This document shows, one piece after another, positions 18,877 through 28,062 of a stretch of 64,000 nucleotides of DNA. Position numbers and translations under genes: made by a program. The DNA is taken from positions 62,001 to 126,000 of the forward strand of contig NZ_CBXX010000006.1 in NCBI RefSeq assembly GCF_000577615.1, given 5' to 3'. The notes below the pieces were generated by a model. That model was not told where the DNA came from. It saw only the letters and a list, made by a program, of their open reading frames with translations, and ran no database searches. The DNA is from Herbaspirillum sp. RV1423 (GTDB lineage: Bacteria; Pseudomonadota; Gammaproteobacteria; Burkholderiales; Burkholderiaceae_D). Position 1 is the first letter of the stretch, and each line of letters opens with the position of its first letter.

Positions 18877-18926
18877 GTTTCTTGCTGGTTCGCAAGAAAC
18901 ATATCATCGACACGTTGCTTGTGCAA
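18877..18926 (-). promoter_or_regulatory. promoter with overlapping operator for the DUF1445-MFS operon
   Basis: On the minus strand, TTGCAC (18926-18921) and TATGTT (18903-18898) form a -35/-10 pair with an exact 17-bp spacer. Overlapping the -10 and extending past the start point is a perfect 9-bp inverted repeat, GTTTCTTGC (18877-18885) and GCAAGAAAC (18892-18900), with a 6-bp centre. This is the arrangement of a repressor operator. No regulator gene is adjacent. The remainder of 18699-19077 shows no gene. Confidence 0.6.
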
Positions 18927-19077
18927 TTGACAATAATTGAGTTTTTGTACTTTTATGCGCCGTGCTTGCCGAGCGACGCTTCATTTCATCGTCACATTGA
19001 ACTCGGGTGGGAGGTTGGCGCCCATAGACGACGGCAGCGCGTCGTTGCGGGCGCGCTGGAGGATCGGGCAGATCGGA

Positions 19078-19905
19078 TCAGAAGCAGTGCTCGGCCGCAG
19101 GAAAACTTCCGTCCTGCACTGCTGCCACATAAGCGCGCACGGCTTCTTCGATGCTGGCGGAGCCGTCCATGAAATTCTTCACGAAACGCGCCTTGTGGCC
19201 GGGGAAGACGCCCAGCATGTCGTGCATCACCAGCACCTGCCCGGAGCATTCCGGGCCGGCGCCGATGCCGATTGTCGGGATGCGCAGTTGCGCGGTCACC
19301 TCGGCGCCCAGCGTCGCCGGAATCGCCTCGAGCACCAGCAGCGAAGCGCCCGCCGCCTGCACTGCTTTGGCGTCGGCGTGCAGCAGTTCGGCGCCTTCCA
19401 GCGTCTTGCCTTGCACCTTGAAGCCGCCCATCTGATGCACCGACTGCGGCGTCAGGCCAAGGTGCGCACAAACCGGAACGCCGCGCTCGGTCAGGAAGCG
19501 CACTGTATCGGCCAGCCAGGAACCGCCTTCCAGCTTCACCATGTGCGCACCGGCCTGCATCAGTTTCACCGCCTGCTCGAATGCCGCCGCCGGCGTCGCG
19601 TAGGTACCGAAAGGCATGTCGGCGACCACCAGCATGGTTTGGTTGCCGCGCGCCACGCTGGCGGTGTGATACGCGATGTCGGCAATCGTCACCGGCAAGG
19701 TGGATTGATGGCCCTGGCACACCATGCCGAGGGAGTCGCCGATCAGCGCCACGTCGACGCCGCTGCGGTCCATCAGCGCGGCGAAGCTGGCGTCGTAACA
19801 GGTCAGCATGCTGATCTTGTCGCCCTTGTCGCGCATCGTCTGCAGGGTGTGGATGGTGACGGCTTTCTTGCGCGTCGCGGGGGCGTCCTGCAAATAGGCG
19901 GCCAT
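19078..19905 (-). CDS. panB: 3-methyl-2-oxobutanoate hydroxymethyltransferase
   Basis: First committed enzyme of pantothenate synthesis; it transfers a hydroxymethyl group from methylene-THF to 2-oxoisovalerate. The 275-residue protein shows the conserved [39 protein letters not shown] and [10 protein letters not shown] segments with the magnesium-binding aspartates. It starts 2 bp after the stop of the deoxynucleoside kinase gene, so the two are cotranscribed. panC is not in the window. Confidence 0.95.
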   Translation of the reverse strand: MAAYLQDAPATRKKAVTIHTLQTMRDKGDKISMLTCYDASFAALMDRSGVDVALIGDSLGMVCQGHQSTLPVTIADIAYHTASVARGNQTMLVVADMPFGTYATPAAAFEQAVKLMQAGAHMVKLEGGSWLADTVRFLTERGVPVCAHLGLTPQSVHQMGGFKVQGKTLEGAELLHADAKAVQAAGASLLVLEAIPATLGAEVTAQLRIPTIGIGAGPECSGQVLVMHDMLGVFPGHKARFVKNFMDGSASIEEAVRAYVAAVQDGSFPAAEHCF

Positions 19906-19907
19906 GG

Positions 19908-20549
19908 TTATTCTCCTCGGTTCAGGAATGCGCGCTTGCCTCGCATATTGGCAATATGCGAGAGCAGCAACTGGAAGTCTTCGTCGCGTTCGGCCATGTT
20001 CATGTGCTCGTTGTTGACGATCAGCAGCGGTGCGGCATCGTAGTTGTAGAAAAAGCGGCTGTAGCTGTTGCCCAGGCGCTGCAGGTAGTCGGGCGAGATC
20101 GATGCTTCCATCGGGATGCCGCGCTTTTTGATGCGTTCGACGAGCGTCTCCAGCGGCGCTTGCAGATAGATCACCATGTCAGGCTGCACAGCGTGCATGC
20201 GCATGTGCTGGTAGAGCTGTTCATACAGTTTCAGTTCTTCGTCGCCCAGCGTCAGTCGCGCAAACAGCGGGTCCTTTTCCAGCAGGAAGTCGCCGACGAA
20301 ACGCGTACGGAACAAGTCCGGCTGCGCCAGCTCCTGTAATTGCTGGATGCGCTGGAACAGGAAGAACATCTGCGTTTGCAGCGCATAGCGGCCGGCATCG
20401 CGGTAGAACTTTTCCAGGAAGGGATTTTCCTGCGGCTGTTCCAGCACGGTCTGGGCGCCGAGATGTTGGGCCAGCTTGCGCGCGAGCGTCGTTTTGCCGA
20501 CACCGATGGGGCCTTCAATGACAATGTACTTGTAGCGGTCTAAACCCAT
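19908..20549 (-). CDS. deoxynucleoside kinase (dGK/dCK-type)
   Basis: A 213-residue salvage kinase. The P-loop GPIGVGKT is at residues 13-20. The DRY/ERS-like region is [17 protein letters not shown], followed by a lid-type arginine-rich segment [15 protein letters not shown]. The start at 20549 ([10 protein letters not shown]) puts the P-loop in its normal place; the frame is open a further 20 codons. In many Burkholderiales this gene stands between folK and panB. Here it is still next to panB, but folK lies about 11 kb away. Confidence 0.85.
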   Translation of the reverse strand: MGLDRYKYIVIEGPIGVGKTTLARKLAQHLGAQTVLEQPQENPFLEKFYRDAGRYALQTQMFFLFQRIQQLQELAQPDLFRTRFVGDFLLEKDPLFARLTLGDEELKLYEQLYQHMRMHAVQPDMVIYLQAPLETLVERIKKRGIPMEASISPDYLQRLGNSYSRFFYNYDAAPLLIVNNEHMNMAERDEDFQLLLSHIANMRGKRAFLNRGE

Positions 20550-20674
20550 TCTGGCCCTTGGCTGGTGATTGCAGTGGATGCAACGATGCAACGGATGGTG
20601 AGCCCGCATTGTAGGAGATTGAGTCCGTCGTGTCAGCGGCCGCTGTCAAACCGCATCCAAACGCGATTGGCGGT

Positions 20675-21022
20675 TCAACTGCGAAAAATGAAATATACCG
20701 CTCCCACCAGGCACAGCGCCGCCCATATATAGTCGAGCTTGAACGGCTGGTTCATATAGATCATCGCGAAGGGCACGAACACCGTCAGCGTGATCGCTTC
20801 CTGCATGATCTTCAGTTGCGCCAGGCTGAACTGGGTATAACCGATGCGGTTGGCCGGCACCTGTAGCAGATATTCGAACAGGGCGATCGACCAACTGATC
20901 AGGGCGGCGATCCACCAAGGCCTGGAGGCCAGACTTTTGAGATGACCGTACCAAGCAACGGTCATGAAGATATTCGACAGCGTCAACAAGCCGACGGTCT
21001 GGAAAATGACAGGTATTTGCAT
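20675..21022 (-). CDS. DUF486 (DMT-like) small membrane protein
   Basis: A 115-residue protein with four predicted membrane helices, matching the DUF486 family by NIFMTVAWYGHLK, the FEYLLQVPANRIGY segment and the final AALCLVGAVYFIFR helix. The family is related to the drug/metabolite transporter superfamily, with half-size members that probably act as dimers. Substrate is unknown. No Shine-Dalgarno sequence is visible before the ATG, but no better start exists. Confidence 0.8.
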   Translation of the reverse strand: MQIPVIFQTVGLLTLSNIFMTVAWYGHLKSLASRPWWIAALISWSIALFEYLLQVPANRIGYTQFSLAQLKIMQEAITLTVFVPFAMIYMNQPFKLDYIWAALCLVGAVYFIFRS

Positions 21023-21336
21023 GAGAAGGATGAATGGAGGAGATGATTATTTCCGTATGGAAATGCGTACTTTGACAAATCAAGCTGAATTCTGCCTCTA
21101 TTCCGCCCACAGACCAAGGAAAGAGCGAGCCAGAATAGGAAACTGGCAAAATGCCTGAGCCACGGACAGAGGAAAAAACAGGCGGGCGGTCGTCCGAGAC
21201 CTATTGCCGAATAGAAATTAAAAATGGTGACGAATAGATAAAAAAGCGGCTGCTTGTGGCCGTTAATGCACGTAGGCGCCGAATCTGGAAGGCGGCATCC
21301 GACAACTGGGAAATCAAATATTCTGATTGGGATATC
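21023..21336. other. intergenic region between DUF486 and the chemosensory operon
   Basis: This 314-bp stretch separates two divergent genes and must hold the promoter of the chemosensory operon. It is comparatively AT-rich around 21180-21250 and 21310-21330. I could not find a convincing sigma-70 or flagellar sigma-28 promoter, and no terminator or small gene stands out. Confidence 0.4.
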
Positions 21337-22398
21337 GTGAAGTCGAAATATCACGCCTTGCTTTTGCTCTGGGGGATCAATGCACTTTTGCTGGCGTTGC
21401 TGGCGCCACGGTGGTGGCAGGGACTCATTGCCGGGGTGCTGATTGGCGCTGCGGCATGGATGCTGGCAGACGCGAACGCAAAATCCGGGGCAACCGATGC
21501 GGAGGATCGCGCAGGCGCCGACAAGCTTGGGCAGCAATACCTGCCGGATCTGCCCGATTTGCTGCAGGGCGTGGTGCCGGCATGGCGCAACAATGTGCAA
21601 TTGGCCCGCGCGCAGACGCAGGAAGCCATCGACAAGCTGACGCAGCGCTTCGTTGGCATCCATCAGCGCCTGGGCGGCGCCGTCAGCCTTGCCGAAGGCG
21701 GCAAGAACGGCGACGTATTGCAGGTGATACAGAACGCGGCCATGCAGCTCGGCGGCATCGCCGAAGCGCTGGAGCAGGTCCTGTCCACACGTGACGCCTT
21801 GCTGCGCAAGATCGAGACGCTCGGCCAGCATAACGAGGAAATCCGTCAACTCGCGCAGGAAGTCGAGCAGATCGCCGGCCGCACCGGCGTCGCCGACCTG
21901 TTCTCCGACCAGCAAAGCTGGACTGCGCTGGCCGCGCGCTCGGCAGACGCCGGCAGGCAGATATTCAACAAGACCAAGGCTGTCCAGCAGCAGATTCAGA
22001 CCGCACTGGTGTCGGCCAACCAGCTCGACACCGACGCCAGTCGCATGATCGACGACTCGCGCCTGGTGATCGACTCGGTCATCGCCGATTTCCGGCAGTC
22101 GGCGCTCAAGCTCAGCGGCACCGTCGGACAACTGGAAGAAGAAAACCGCGAAGTGGATCAGGAGGTCTGCGACATCCTCGTCAATCTGCAATTCCAGGAC
22201 CGCATCAGCCAGATACTCGATCACGTCCAGCGCGACATGGTCAAGCTGGTCGACTTGCTGGAGGATGCGGTGGCGCTGCCGGATCGCGCGGCGTGGCTGG
22301 CGGAACTCGAAAAGACTTACACCACGCTGGAGCAACGCCAGGTACATGCCGGCCAGCAGGCCGACAAGTCGATGCAATCGCAAGTTGATTTCTTTTGA
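21337..22398 (+). CDS. membrane-anchored coiled-coil chemotaxis protein with CheZ-like motif
   Basis: First gene of the chemosensory operon. From the GTG at 21337 the product has 353 residues; the frame is open upstream to a GTG at 21256, but that start has no ribosome site. Two hydrophobic helices (LLLLWGINALLLALLA and GLIAGVLIGAAAWML) make a membrane hairpin at the N-terminus. The rest is long alpha-helical coiled coil rich in Gln, Glu and Ala, loosely like an MCP signalling rod but without the MCP hairpin tip or a HAMP domain. Near the C-terminus, FQDRISQIL (22192-22218) matches the FQDxxxQ pattern of CheZ, whose Asp and Gln act in CheY dephosphorylation. It directly precedes cheY. A membrane-bound CheY-P phosphatase or a truncated receptor are the main possibilities. 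Confidence 0.65.
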   Translation: MKSKYHALLLLWGINALLLALLAPRWWQGLIAGVLIGAAAWMLADANAKSGATDAEDRAGADKLGQQYLPDLPDLLQGVVPAWRNNVQLARAQTQEAIDKLTQRFVGIHQRLGGAVSLAEGGKNGDVLQVIQNAAMQLGGIAEALEQVLSTRDALLRKIETLGQHNEEIRQLAQEVEQIAGRTGVADLFSDQQSWTALAARSADAGRQIFNKTKAVQQQIQTALVSANQLDTDASRMIDDSRLVIDSVIADFRQSALKLSGTVGQLEEENREVDQEVCDILVNLQFQDRISQILDHVQRDMVKLVDLLEDAVALPDRAAWLAELEKTYTTLEQRQVHAGQQADKSMQSQVDFF

Positions 22399-22513
22399 AG
22401 AGGGGTGACATGCATGCAAGAAGCGAGCTTTTCCATAGCCGTTTGCCATGTGGACAGCGAACGGCGCGTTTTGAGCGCGATCCCGGCACATCCTTGTTTC
22501 GGGGGGCGATGAC

Positions 22514-22885
22514 ATGAGCGCGAAGACGATTCTCATCGTGGATGACTCGTTCAGCCTGCGGCAAACCATCAGCATCGCGCTCAAAATCGCCGGCTATGAA
22601 GTGGTCGAGGCGATCGACGGTCGCGACGCCCTCAACAAGCTCGATGGTCGCAAATACAATCTGATCATCTCCGACGTCAACATGCCCAATTTGGACGGCC
22701 TGAGCTTTGTGCGCGAAGCCAAACAGAATCCGCATTACAAGTTCACCCCGGTTCTCATGCTGACCACGGAAAGCGGCGATTCGCGCAAACAGGAGGGCAA
22801 GGCCATCGGTGTGCGCGCCTGGGTGCACAAGCCCTTTCTGCCGCCGGTTCTGCTCGACGCCGTGGCCAAGCTGGTGTCTCCTTAG
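22514..22885 (+). CDS. cheY: CheY-like single-domain response regulator
   Basis: A 123-residue receiver domain with no output domain. It has the acidic pair D10/D11, phospho-acceptor D54 in SDVNMPN, switch T84 in LTTES and K106 in HKPF. It lies between the FQDxxxQ coiled-coil protein and the STAS protein and is expected to be phosphorylated by the CheA of this operon. Without flagellar genes nearby, its target may be a flagellar motor encoded elsewhere or another effector. GGGGGCG upstream is the probable ribosome site. Confidence 0.9.
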   Translation: MSAKTILIVDDSFSLRQTISIALKIAGYEVVEAIDGRDALNKLDGRKYNLIISDVNMPNLDGLSFVREAKQNPHYKFTPVLMLTTESGDSRKQEGKAIGVRAWVHKPFLPPVLLDAVAKLVSP

Positions 22886-22893
22886 GAGTCGAC

Positions 22894-23220
22894 ATGCCAT
22901 TGACGCAAAGCACGCGAGACGGACATGTGCTGCTGCAGGTCAGCGGAGGCCTCACTATTTTTCAGGCAGCCGAATACAAGCCGCAGTTGCTGGGCGCGAG
23001 CGACCATGCCGACGATGTACTGGAACTGGATCTGAGCGGGGTCGACGAGATCGATACTGCCGGCCTGCAACTGCTGCTGTTGCTCAGGCGCGAAGCGGCG
23101 GCGCAATACAAGCAACTGATTCTCAGCAGCGCCAGCCCTGCCGTGCAAAGCGTGCTCGACATGCTGCGCCTGCAGGATAGTTTCAACAGCGGCGCATCGG
23201 CTGCACAGGGGCTGGCATGA
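22894..23220 (+). CDS. STAS-domain protein of the chemosensory operon
   Basis: A 108-residue single STAS domain, the fold of anti-anti-sigma factors. The core is LELDLSGVDEIDTAGLQLLL, in which T55 occupies the position of the regulatory phosphoserine found in SpoIIAA-type proteins; phosphorylation here would be on threonine. It is between cheY and cheA and its stop overlaps the cheA start by 4 bp. STAS proteins occur in several non-flagellar chemosensory clusters, where their partner is usually undefined. Confidence 0.85.
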   Translation: MPLTQSTRDGHVLLQVSGGLTIFQAAEYKPQLLGASDHADDVLELDLSGVDEIDTAGLQLLLLLRREAAAQYKQLILSSASPAVQSVLDMLRLQDSFNSGASAAQGLA

Positions 23221-25463
23221 AAAAAGACGCGGCCCGCGACGCACTGGTGCAGGAAGCGCGCGAACTGCTGGTCGCAATGGAAGCGGCATTGCTGCAGATC
23301 GAGAGCGACGGCCCCAGCCGCGACGCGATCAACGCCATTTTCCGCGCCGCGCATACCATCAAGGGTTCGGCAGGCTTGTTTGCGTTCGACAGCATCGTCA
23401 GCTTTACCCATTTGCTGGAAAACGTCCTCGACAAGGTGCGCAACGGCATCCTCAAGCTGGATGACGCCATGATGTCGCTGCTGCTCAATTGCGGCGATTA
23501 CATGAGCGAGCTGGTCGATGCGATCGCTGAATTCAAGGAAACCCAGGACCCGGATCCGGGTCGGCGTGCCGAACTCGAAGCGACGCTGAACAGGCATTTG
23601 GAGCACGCGGTGGCGGCGGGCGTCGAAGACGTCGCCAAGCCAGTCGGCACCTCCGCCGCTGCTGCTGCCGTCTCGCCGCCCGTTGCCAACGCGGTGTCGC
23701 TGATGTCGGCCGAAACCGCATCCGAAGCGGACATCGAAGGCGCGGTGGCCAATCCGTATTGGCATCTTTCCCTGCGCTTCAGTCCGGACGTGCTGCGCGA
23801 CGGCCTGGACCCCCTGTCGTTCCTGCGCTATCTGCTGACAATGGGAGACATGGCTTACGTTCACGTGATTGATCGGGCGATTCCCGCGACCGACGAGATG
23901 GATGCCGAATTGTGCTATCTCGGTTTTGAAGTCGGTCTGGCTAGCACGACGGAGCGCGAGGCGATCGAAAGCGTGTTCGAGTTCGTGCGCGAGGACAGTC
24001 ACATTACAATACTGCCGCCGCACGGCGCGCTGGAGGATTACAGGCGCTGGCTGCAGCACATGCCGGAACGCGAGAGCCTGGCAAAACTTCTGTTGCAATC
24101 GCAGGCGCTGACCGAGGAAGAGTGGCGGCAATTGAAGTTCAGCGCCGAGCCTGCCGCCAACGCAAGCACCGAGGCAAGCGCCGATGCCGATGCGGCGATC
24201 GCGCACGCTGCTCAGCAGGCGGCTTCGGCTATCCCGGTGCTGCGGCAAAAGGCGGGCGACGAGAAAAAAAGCCAGGAACAGAAATTCATCAAGATAGAGG
24301 TATCGAAACTCGACCAGTTGATCGACCTGGTCGGCGAGCTCGTGATTGCCGGCGCCGGTGCCAGCCTGGTGGCGAAGCGCAAGAAAGACCAGCGTTTTGA
24401 CGAAGCCACCCAGTTGATTTCCGGACTGGTGGAGCAGATACGCGACGCCGCGCTGACGCTGCGCATGGTGCAGATCAAGGAAGTATTCCAGCGCTTCCCA
24501 CGCGTGGTGCGCGATATGTCGCGCGAGATCGGCAAGAACATCGAATTCATCGTGACCGGCGCCGACACCGAGCTCGATAAATCCATGGTGGAGAAGATTT
24601 CCGATCCGCTGATGCACCTTGTGCGCAACGCCATGGATCACGGTATCGAGGCTGCGGATGTGCGCCGCGCCGTTGGCAAGCCAGAGACGGGCGTCCTGCG
24701 TCTGAACGCGACGCACGAATCGGGCAGCGTAGTGATCGAGGTGTTCGACGACGGTCGCGGCCTGGACAAGGAAAAAATCCTCAGGAAAGCAATTCAGCAA
24801 GGACTGGTGTCGGCCGACGCGGCGCTGTCCGAGAAGGAGATCTTCCGCTTGATTTTCGAGCCCGGTTTTTCGACCGCGGACCGGGTGACGGCGCTGTCCG
24901 GCCGTGGCGTCGGCATGGATGTGGTCAAACGCAACATCGATGCGTTGCATGGCGAAGTCGACATCTTCAGCAATCCGGGCCAGGGCACCATGGTGCGCAT
25001 TCGCCTGCCGCTGACGCTGGCGATCATTGCCGGCTTCCAGGTGGTGGTCGGCGGGGCCGTCTTCGTCATTCCGCTCGATCTGGTGGTCGAATGCATCAAT
25101 CTGTCGACGCATCAGGTGCATAACAACGTAGTCACGTTGCGCGGCGAGCCGTTGCCGTTCATTCCGCTACGGGAACTGTTCGACCTGCCGCATCGCGAAT
25201 CGTCGCGCAAGAGCCTTGTGATCGTCCAGTACGGACAGATGCGTGCCGGCTTGCTGGTCGACAACCTGCTGGGGGAATGCCAGGCGGTGATCAAACCGCT
25301 CGGCAAACTGTTCAGCAAGGTCAGGGGATTGAGCGGTTCGACTATTCTCGGCGATGGGCGGGTGGCGCTGATCCTGGATGTAGCGCATCTGATCGCGCAC
25401 ACCGGAAGGATGGAGCAGGCCGATATCAGGCGGTCGGAAATCAAGGCCGAATTCGGCGAGTGA
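23217..25463 (+). CDS. cheA: chemotaxis histidine kinase CheA
   Basis: A 748-residue CheA. The N-terminal HPt domain has phospho-acceptor H46 in AHTIKGSAG. An unusual middle region (about 170-300, starting YWHLSLRFSP and ending near MPERESLAKLL) stands where the CheY-binding P2 domain normally lies. The dimerisation domain (about 355-420) follows, then the ATPase with N-box HLVRNAMDHGIE, G1 DDGRGLD and G2 GRGVGMDVV, and a C-terminal CheW-like domain. It couples the MCP array to CheY and CheB. The ATG overlaps the STAS stop. Confidence 0.95.
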   Translation: MKKDAARDALVQEARELLVAMEAALLQIESDGPSRDAINAIFRAAHTIKGSAGLFAFDSIVSFTHLLENVLDKVRNGILKLDDAMMSLLLNCGDYMSELVDAIAEFKETQDPDPGRRAELEATLNRHLEHAVAAGVEDVAKPVGTSAAAAAVSPPVANAVSLMSAETASEADIEGAVANPYWHLSLRFSPDVLRDGLDPLSFLRYLLTMGDMAYVHVIDRAIPATDEMDAELCYLGFEVGLASTTEREAIESVFEFVREDSHITILPPHGALEDYRRWLQHMPERESLAKLLLQSQALTEEEWRQLKFSAEPAANASTEASADADAAIAHAAQQAASAIPVLRQKAGDEKKSQEQKFIKIEVSKLDQLIDLVGELVIAGAGASLVAKRKKDQRFDEATQLISGLVEQIRDAALTLRMVQIKEVFQRFPRVVRDMSREIGKNIEFIVTGADTELDKSMVEKISDPLMHLVRNAMDHGIEAADVRRAVGKPETGVLRLNATHESGSVVIEVFDDGRGLDKEKILRKAIQQGLVSADAALSEKEIFRLIFEPGFSTADRVTALSGRGVGMDVVKRNIDALHGEVDIFSNPGQGTMVRIRLPLTLAIIAGFQVVVGGAVFVIPLDLVVECINLSTHQVHNNVVTLRGEPLPFIPLRELFDLPHRESSRKSLVIVQYGQMRAGLLVDNLLGECQAVIKPLGKLFSKVRGLSGSTILGDGRVALILDVAHLIAHTGRMEQADIRRSEIKAEFGE

Positions 25464-25530
25464 GCAGCAAACCAAGCAATAAAGCGTGCAGAACGGAAAC
25501 CGTCTGTTCCGGCGCGACAGGAAAGACAGT

Positions 25531-27348
25531 ATGCAGAACAAGGGAATGGTCATGCAAAACAAACTGACGCAACGAATGAGCATCCGGCAGCTCTTTGTCT
25601 GGCTGGTGATCGTATTGGCTGTGCTGATGGGATCGATCGTCAGCGTGACGCGTGCGCTCAAGGACGCTAATACCAACCTGGACCAGGCGCACGAGTCGCG
25701 CTATTACTCGTTCTCGCTGGCCAACGAAATGCGGCGAAGCTCCGAGGACCTGACCAAGTTCGGGCGCGCCTACGTCACCACCGGCGACCCCAACGACGAA
25801 GAACGCTACTACATCGTGCTCGACATCCGCAATGGCAAACGCCCGCGTCCGAAGAACTACGAGCGTTTCAACCTCGATCTGGTCACCGCCAAGCAACTCA
25901 ACAGCATCCCGACCGAGCCGGCGGTGCCGCTGATCGATCTCATGAAACAGGCCGGCTTCACTGCCCCCGAATTGGCCAAGATGCAGGAAGCGAAGGCCAA
26001 TTCCGATGCGCTGACCAAGATCGAGATCACCGCCTTCAATGCCGTCAAAGGACAGTTCGACGACGGCGCCGGCAACTTCACGGTGACGGGCGCGCCCAAT
26101 CAGGCGATGGCGCAGGAACTGATGTTCGACCAGAACTACCGCGCCATGGTGGGACGCATCATGGTGCCGATCAATGATTTCCTGCGCATGGTCGACGAGC
26201 GTACCCAGAAGCGGGTGAACCTTGCTCAGGCGCGTTACTCCCAACTCGAGATGGTGATCTTCTCATTGCTGGGCGCTTCCATGCTGTTGCTGCTGGTTTG
26301 CCTGTTCTTCACTTACCGCGTGATCCGTTCGCAACTGGGCGGTGAGCCGAAAGACGCCATGATTGTGTTGCGCAAGGTGGCCGAAGGCGACCTGACGGTG
26401 AACGTGCCGGTATCGAACAAGGACACCGGCAGCGTGCTGCACAGCACCCAGCAGATGATCGCCAAATGGACGGCGGTGATCGGCGACGTCAGCGGTACCG
26501 CCAGTTCGCTGGCATCGGCATCGGAACAGATTTCGGCGTCGTCTCAGGCATTGAGCAAGAATGCATCGCAACAGGCGTCGAACGTCGAAGAAACCAGCGC
26601 TTCGGTGGAAGAAATCACCGCCACGATTGCACAAAATGCGGAGAATGCGCGAGTCACCGACAGCATTGCCAGCAAGTCCGCCAGTTCGGCCGCCGAGGGC
26701 GGGGAAGTGGTGCGCGAGACGGTGCTGGCCATGAAGCAGATCGCCGGCAAGATCGGCATCATCGACGACATTGCCTACCAGACCAATCTGCTGGCGTTGA
26801 ACGCCGCGATCGAAGCCGCGCGCGCGGGCGAACACGGCAAGGGTTTTGCGGTGGTGGCGGCGGAAGTGAGAAAGCTGGCGGAACGTTCGCAGACGGCGGC
26901 GCAAGAGATCATCGCGGTCGCCGAGAACAGCGTCAGCCTGGCGGAAAAAGCAGGCGGCCTGTTGGACCAGATGGTGCCATCGATCCGCAAGACCGCGGAT
27001 CTGGTGCAGGAGATCTCCGCCGCTTCGCGCGAGCAATCCGCCGGGCTTGAGCAAATCAATAACGCCGTGCATCAGATGGCGCAGACCACGCAACTGACGG
27101 CGTCGGCTTCGGAGGAGTTGTCTTCCACCTCCGAGGAGATGAGTGCCCAGGCCATGCAATTGCAGGAGCTGATCCAGTTCTTCCAGGTCGGGGAAGAAAA
27201 ACGGCCGGCGGCAAAGAAAGCCGGCAAGGCCGGCAAAGTGGTTAACGAGCCGCCCGCGATCAGCACCAAGTTCGTCAAGCCGGGCCGGCTTTCCATGCTG
27301 GACGGCGGCGACGATCCGGTCGACGAATCTTCATTCAAACGCTTCTGA
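25531..27348 (+). CDS. methyl-accepting chemotaxis protein
   Basis: A 605-residue transmembrane receptor. Helix TM1 lies near residues 15-38 ([15 protein letters not shown]). A periplasmic sensor of about 200 residues follows, then TM2 ([19 protein letters not shown]), HAMP, and a cytoplasmic rod whose tip has the universal [20 protein letters not shown] hairpin. The periplasmic part contains a Tyr/Arg-rich segment ([16 protein letters not shown]) of no recognised ligand class. The C-terminal tail lacks an obvious NWETF-type CheR tether. The ATG at 25531 is preferred because GGAAAG precedes it. Confidence 0.93.
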   Translation: MQNKGMVMQNKLTQRMSIRQLFVWLVIVLAVLMGSIVSVTRALKDANTNLDQAHESRYYSFSLANEMRRSSEDLTKFGRAYVTTGDPNDEERYYIVLDIRNGKRPRPKNYERFNLDLVTAKQLNSIPTEPAVPLIDLMKQAGFTAPELAKMQEAKANSDALTKIEITAFNAVKGQFDDGAGNFTVTGAPNQAMAQELMFDQNYRAMVGRIMVPINDFLRMVDERTQKRVNLAQARYSQLEMVIFSLLGASMLLLLVCLFFTYRVIRSQLGGEPKDAMIVLRKVAEGDLTVNVPVSNKDTGSVLHSTQQMIAKWTAVIGDVSGTASSLASASEQISASSQALSKNASQQASNVEETSASVEEITATIAQNAENARVTDSIASKSASSAAEGGEVVRETVLAMKQIAGKIGIIDDIAYQTNLLALNAAIEAARAGEHGKGFAVVAAEVRKLAERSQTAAQEIIAVAENSVSLAEKAGGLLDQMVPSIRKTADLVQEISAASREQSAGLEQINNAVHQMAQTTQLTASASEELSSTSEEMSAQAMQLQELIQFFQVGEEKRPAAKKAGKAGKVVNEPPAISTKFVKPGRLSMLDGGDDPVDESSFKRF

Positions 27349-27413
27349 TTCGACGTTTCAGCAACCTGGAGCGGGAAGGGAACGGCACTGTCGGATGTTT
27401 GAGGAGTACATGT

Positions 27414-27971
27414 ATGCCTAGTTTGTCGCTTAACAGCGAATCGTCTTTTGCCAGGACACAGCATCAGGAACAGGTGCAGAGCCGCCAGTTCCTGACCTTC
27501 GTGCTGGGCGAGGAAATGTTCGCCATGCCGATCGAGGATATTCGCGAGATCATCGAATTCAGCAGCCTGACCGAGGTGCCGCTCATGCCGAGTTTTTTGC
27601 GCGGCGTCATCAATCTGCGCGGCGCCGTGGTGCCGGTCATCGATCTGTCGGTGCGTTTTGGCAGGGCGCAGACGCCGGTTGCCAAACGCACCTGCATCGT
27701 CATCATGGAACTGGCGCAGGAGCAGCAGACCTTGCTGCTGGGCGTCATGGTCGATGCCGTGCGCGCGGTGCTGACGGTGGAGAACGAAAAGATCGAGCCG
27801 CCGCTGTCGTTCGGCGCCCGCCTGCGCGCCGATTTCATCGAAGGCATGATCAATATCAAGGACCGGTTTGTGGTGGTGCTCGACGTCAAGGCGGTCTTGT
27901 CGGTGGATGAACTGTCGACGCTGATCGGCATGGCGGCGGTTGAAGAACTCAACGCGCCGCCGACGGCTTAG
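27414..27971 (+). CDS. cheW: chemotaxis coupling protein CheW
   Basis: A 185-residue CheW, linking CheA to the receptors. The core begins at about residue 24 with RQFLTFVLGEEMFAMPIEDI, typical of CheW, and includes FLRGVINLRGAVVPVIDL. The polar N-terminal extension and hydrophilic tail are variable parts. The start at 27414 follows GAGGAG at ideal spacing, 65 bp after the MCP stop. Confidence 0.93.
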   Translation: MPSLSLNSESSFARTQHQEQVQSRQFLTFVLGEEMFAMPIEDIREIIEFSSLTEVPLMPSFLRGVINLRGAVVPVIDLSVRFGRAQTPVAKRTCIVIMELAQEQQTLLLGVMVDAVRAVLTVENEKIEPPLSFGARLRADFIEGMINIKDRFVVVLDVKAVLSVDELSTLIGMAAVEELNAPPTA

Positions 27972-28062
27972 GATTAAGATTGGGGCGCAACGGCTGGTGT
28001 CGGCGCGCGCAATATTGCATGTGGGAAAAGGGCGGGTCGGGATGTATCGTTAATCGGGGATC

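Noticed and set aside
21195-21225. GCCGAATA resembling a flagellar sigma-28 -10 before the chemosensory operon
   Set aside because: No TAAA-type -35 at the required distance.
22410-22517. A 35-codon frame from ATG 22410 whose stop overlaps the cheY ATG
   Set aside because: GAGGGG upstream and the ATGA overlap are suggestive, but the product (MHARSELFHSRLPCG...) is polar, Arg-rich and without family. Most likely chance; conservation would be needed to accept it.
22962-25121. A 719-codon minus-strand frame opposite cheA
   Set aside because: Same type of codon-bias shadow; the plus strand encodes an unmistakable CheA with all catalytic motifs.
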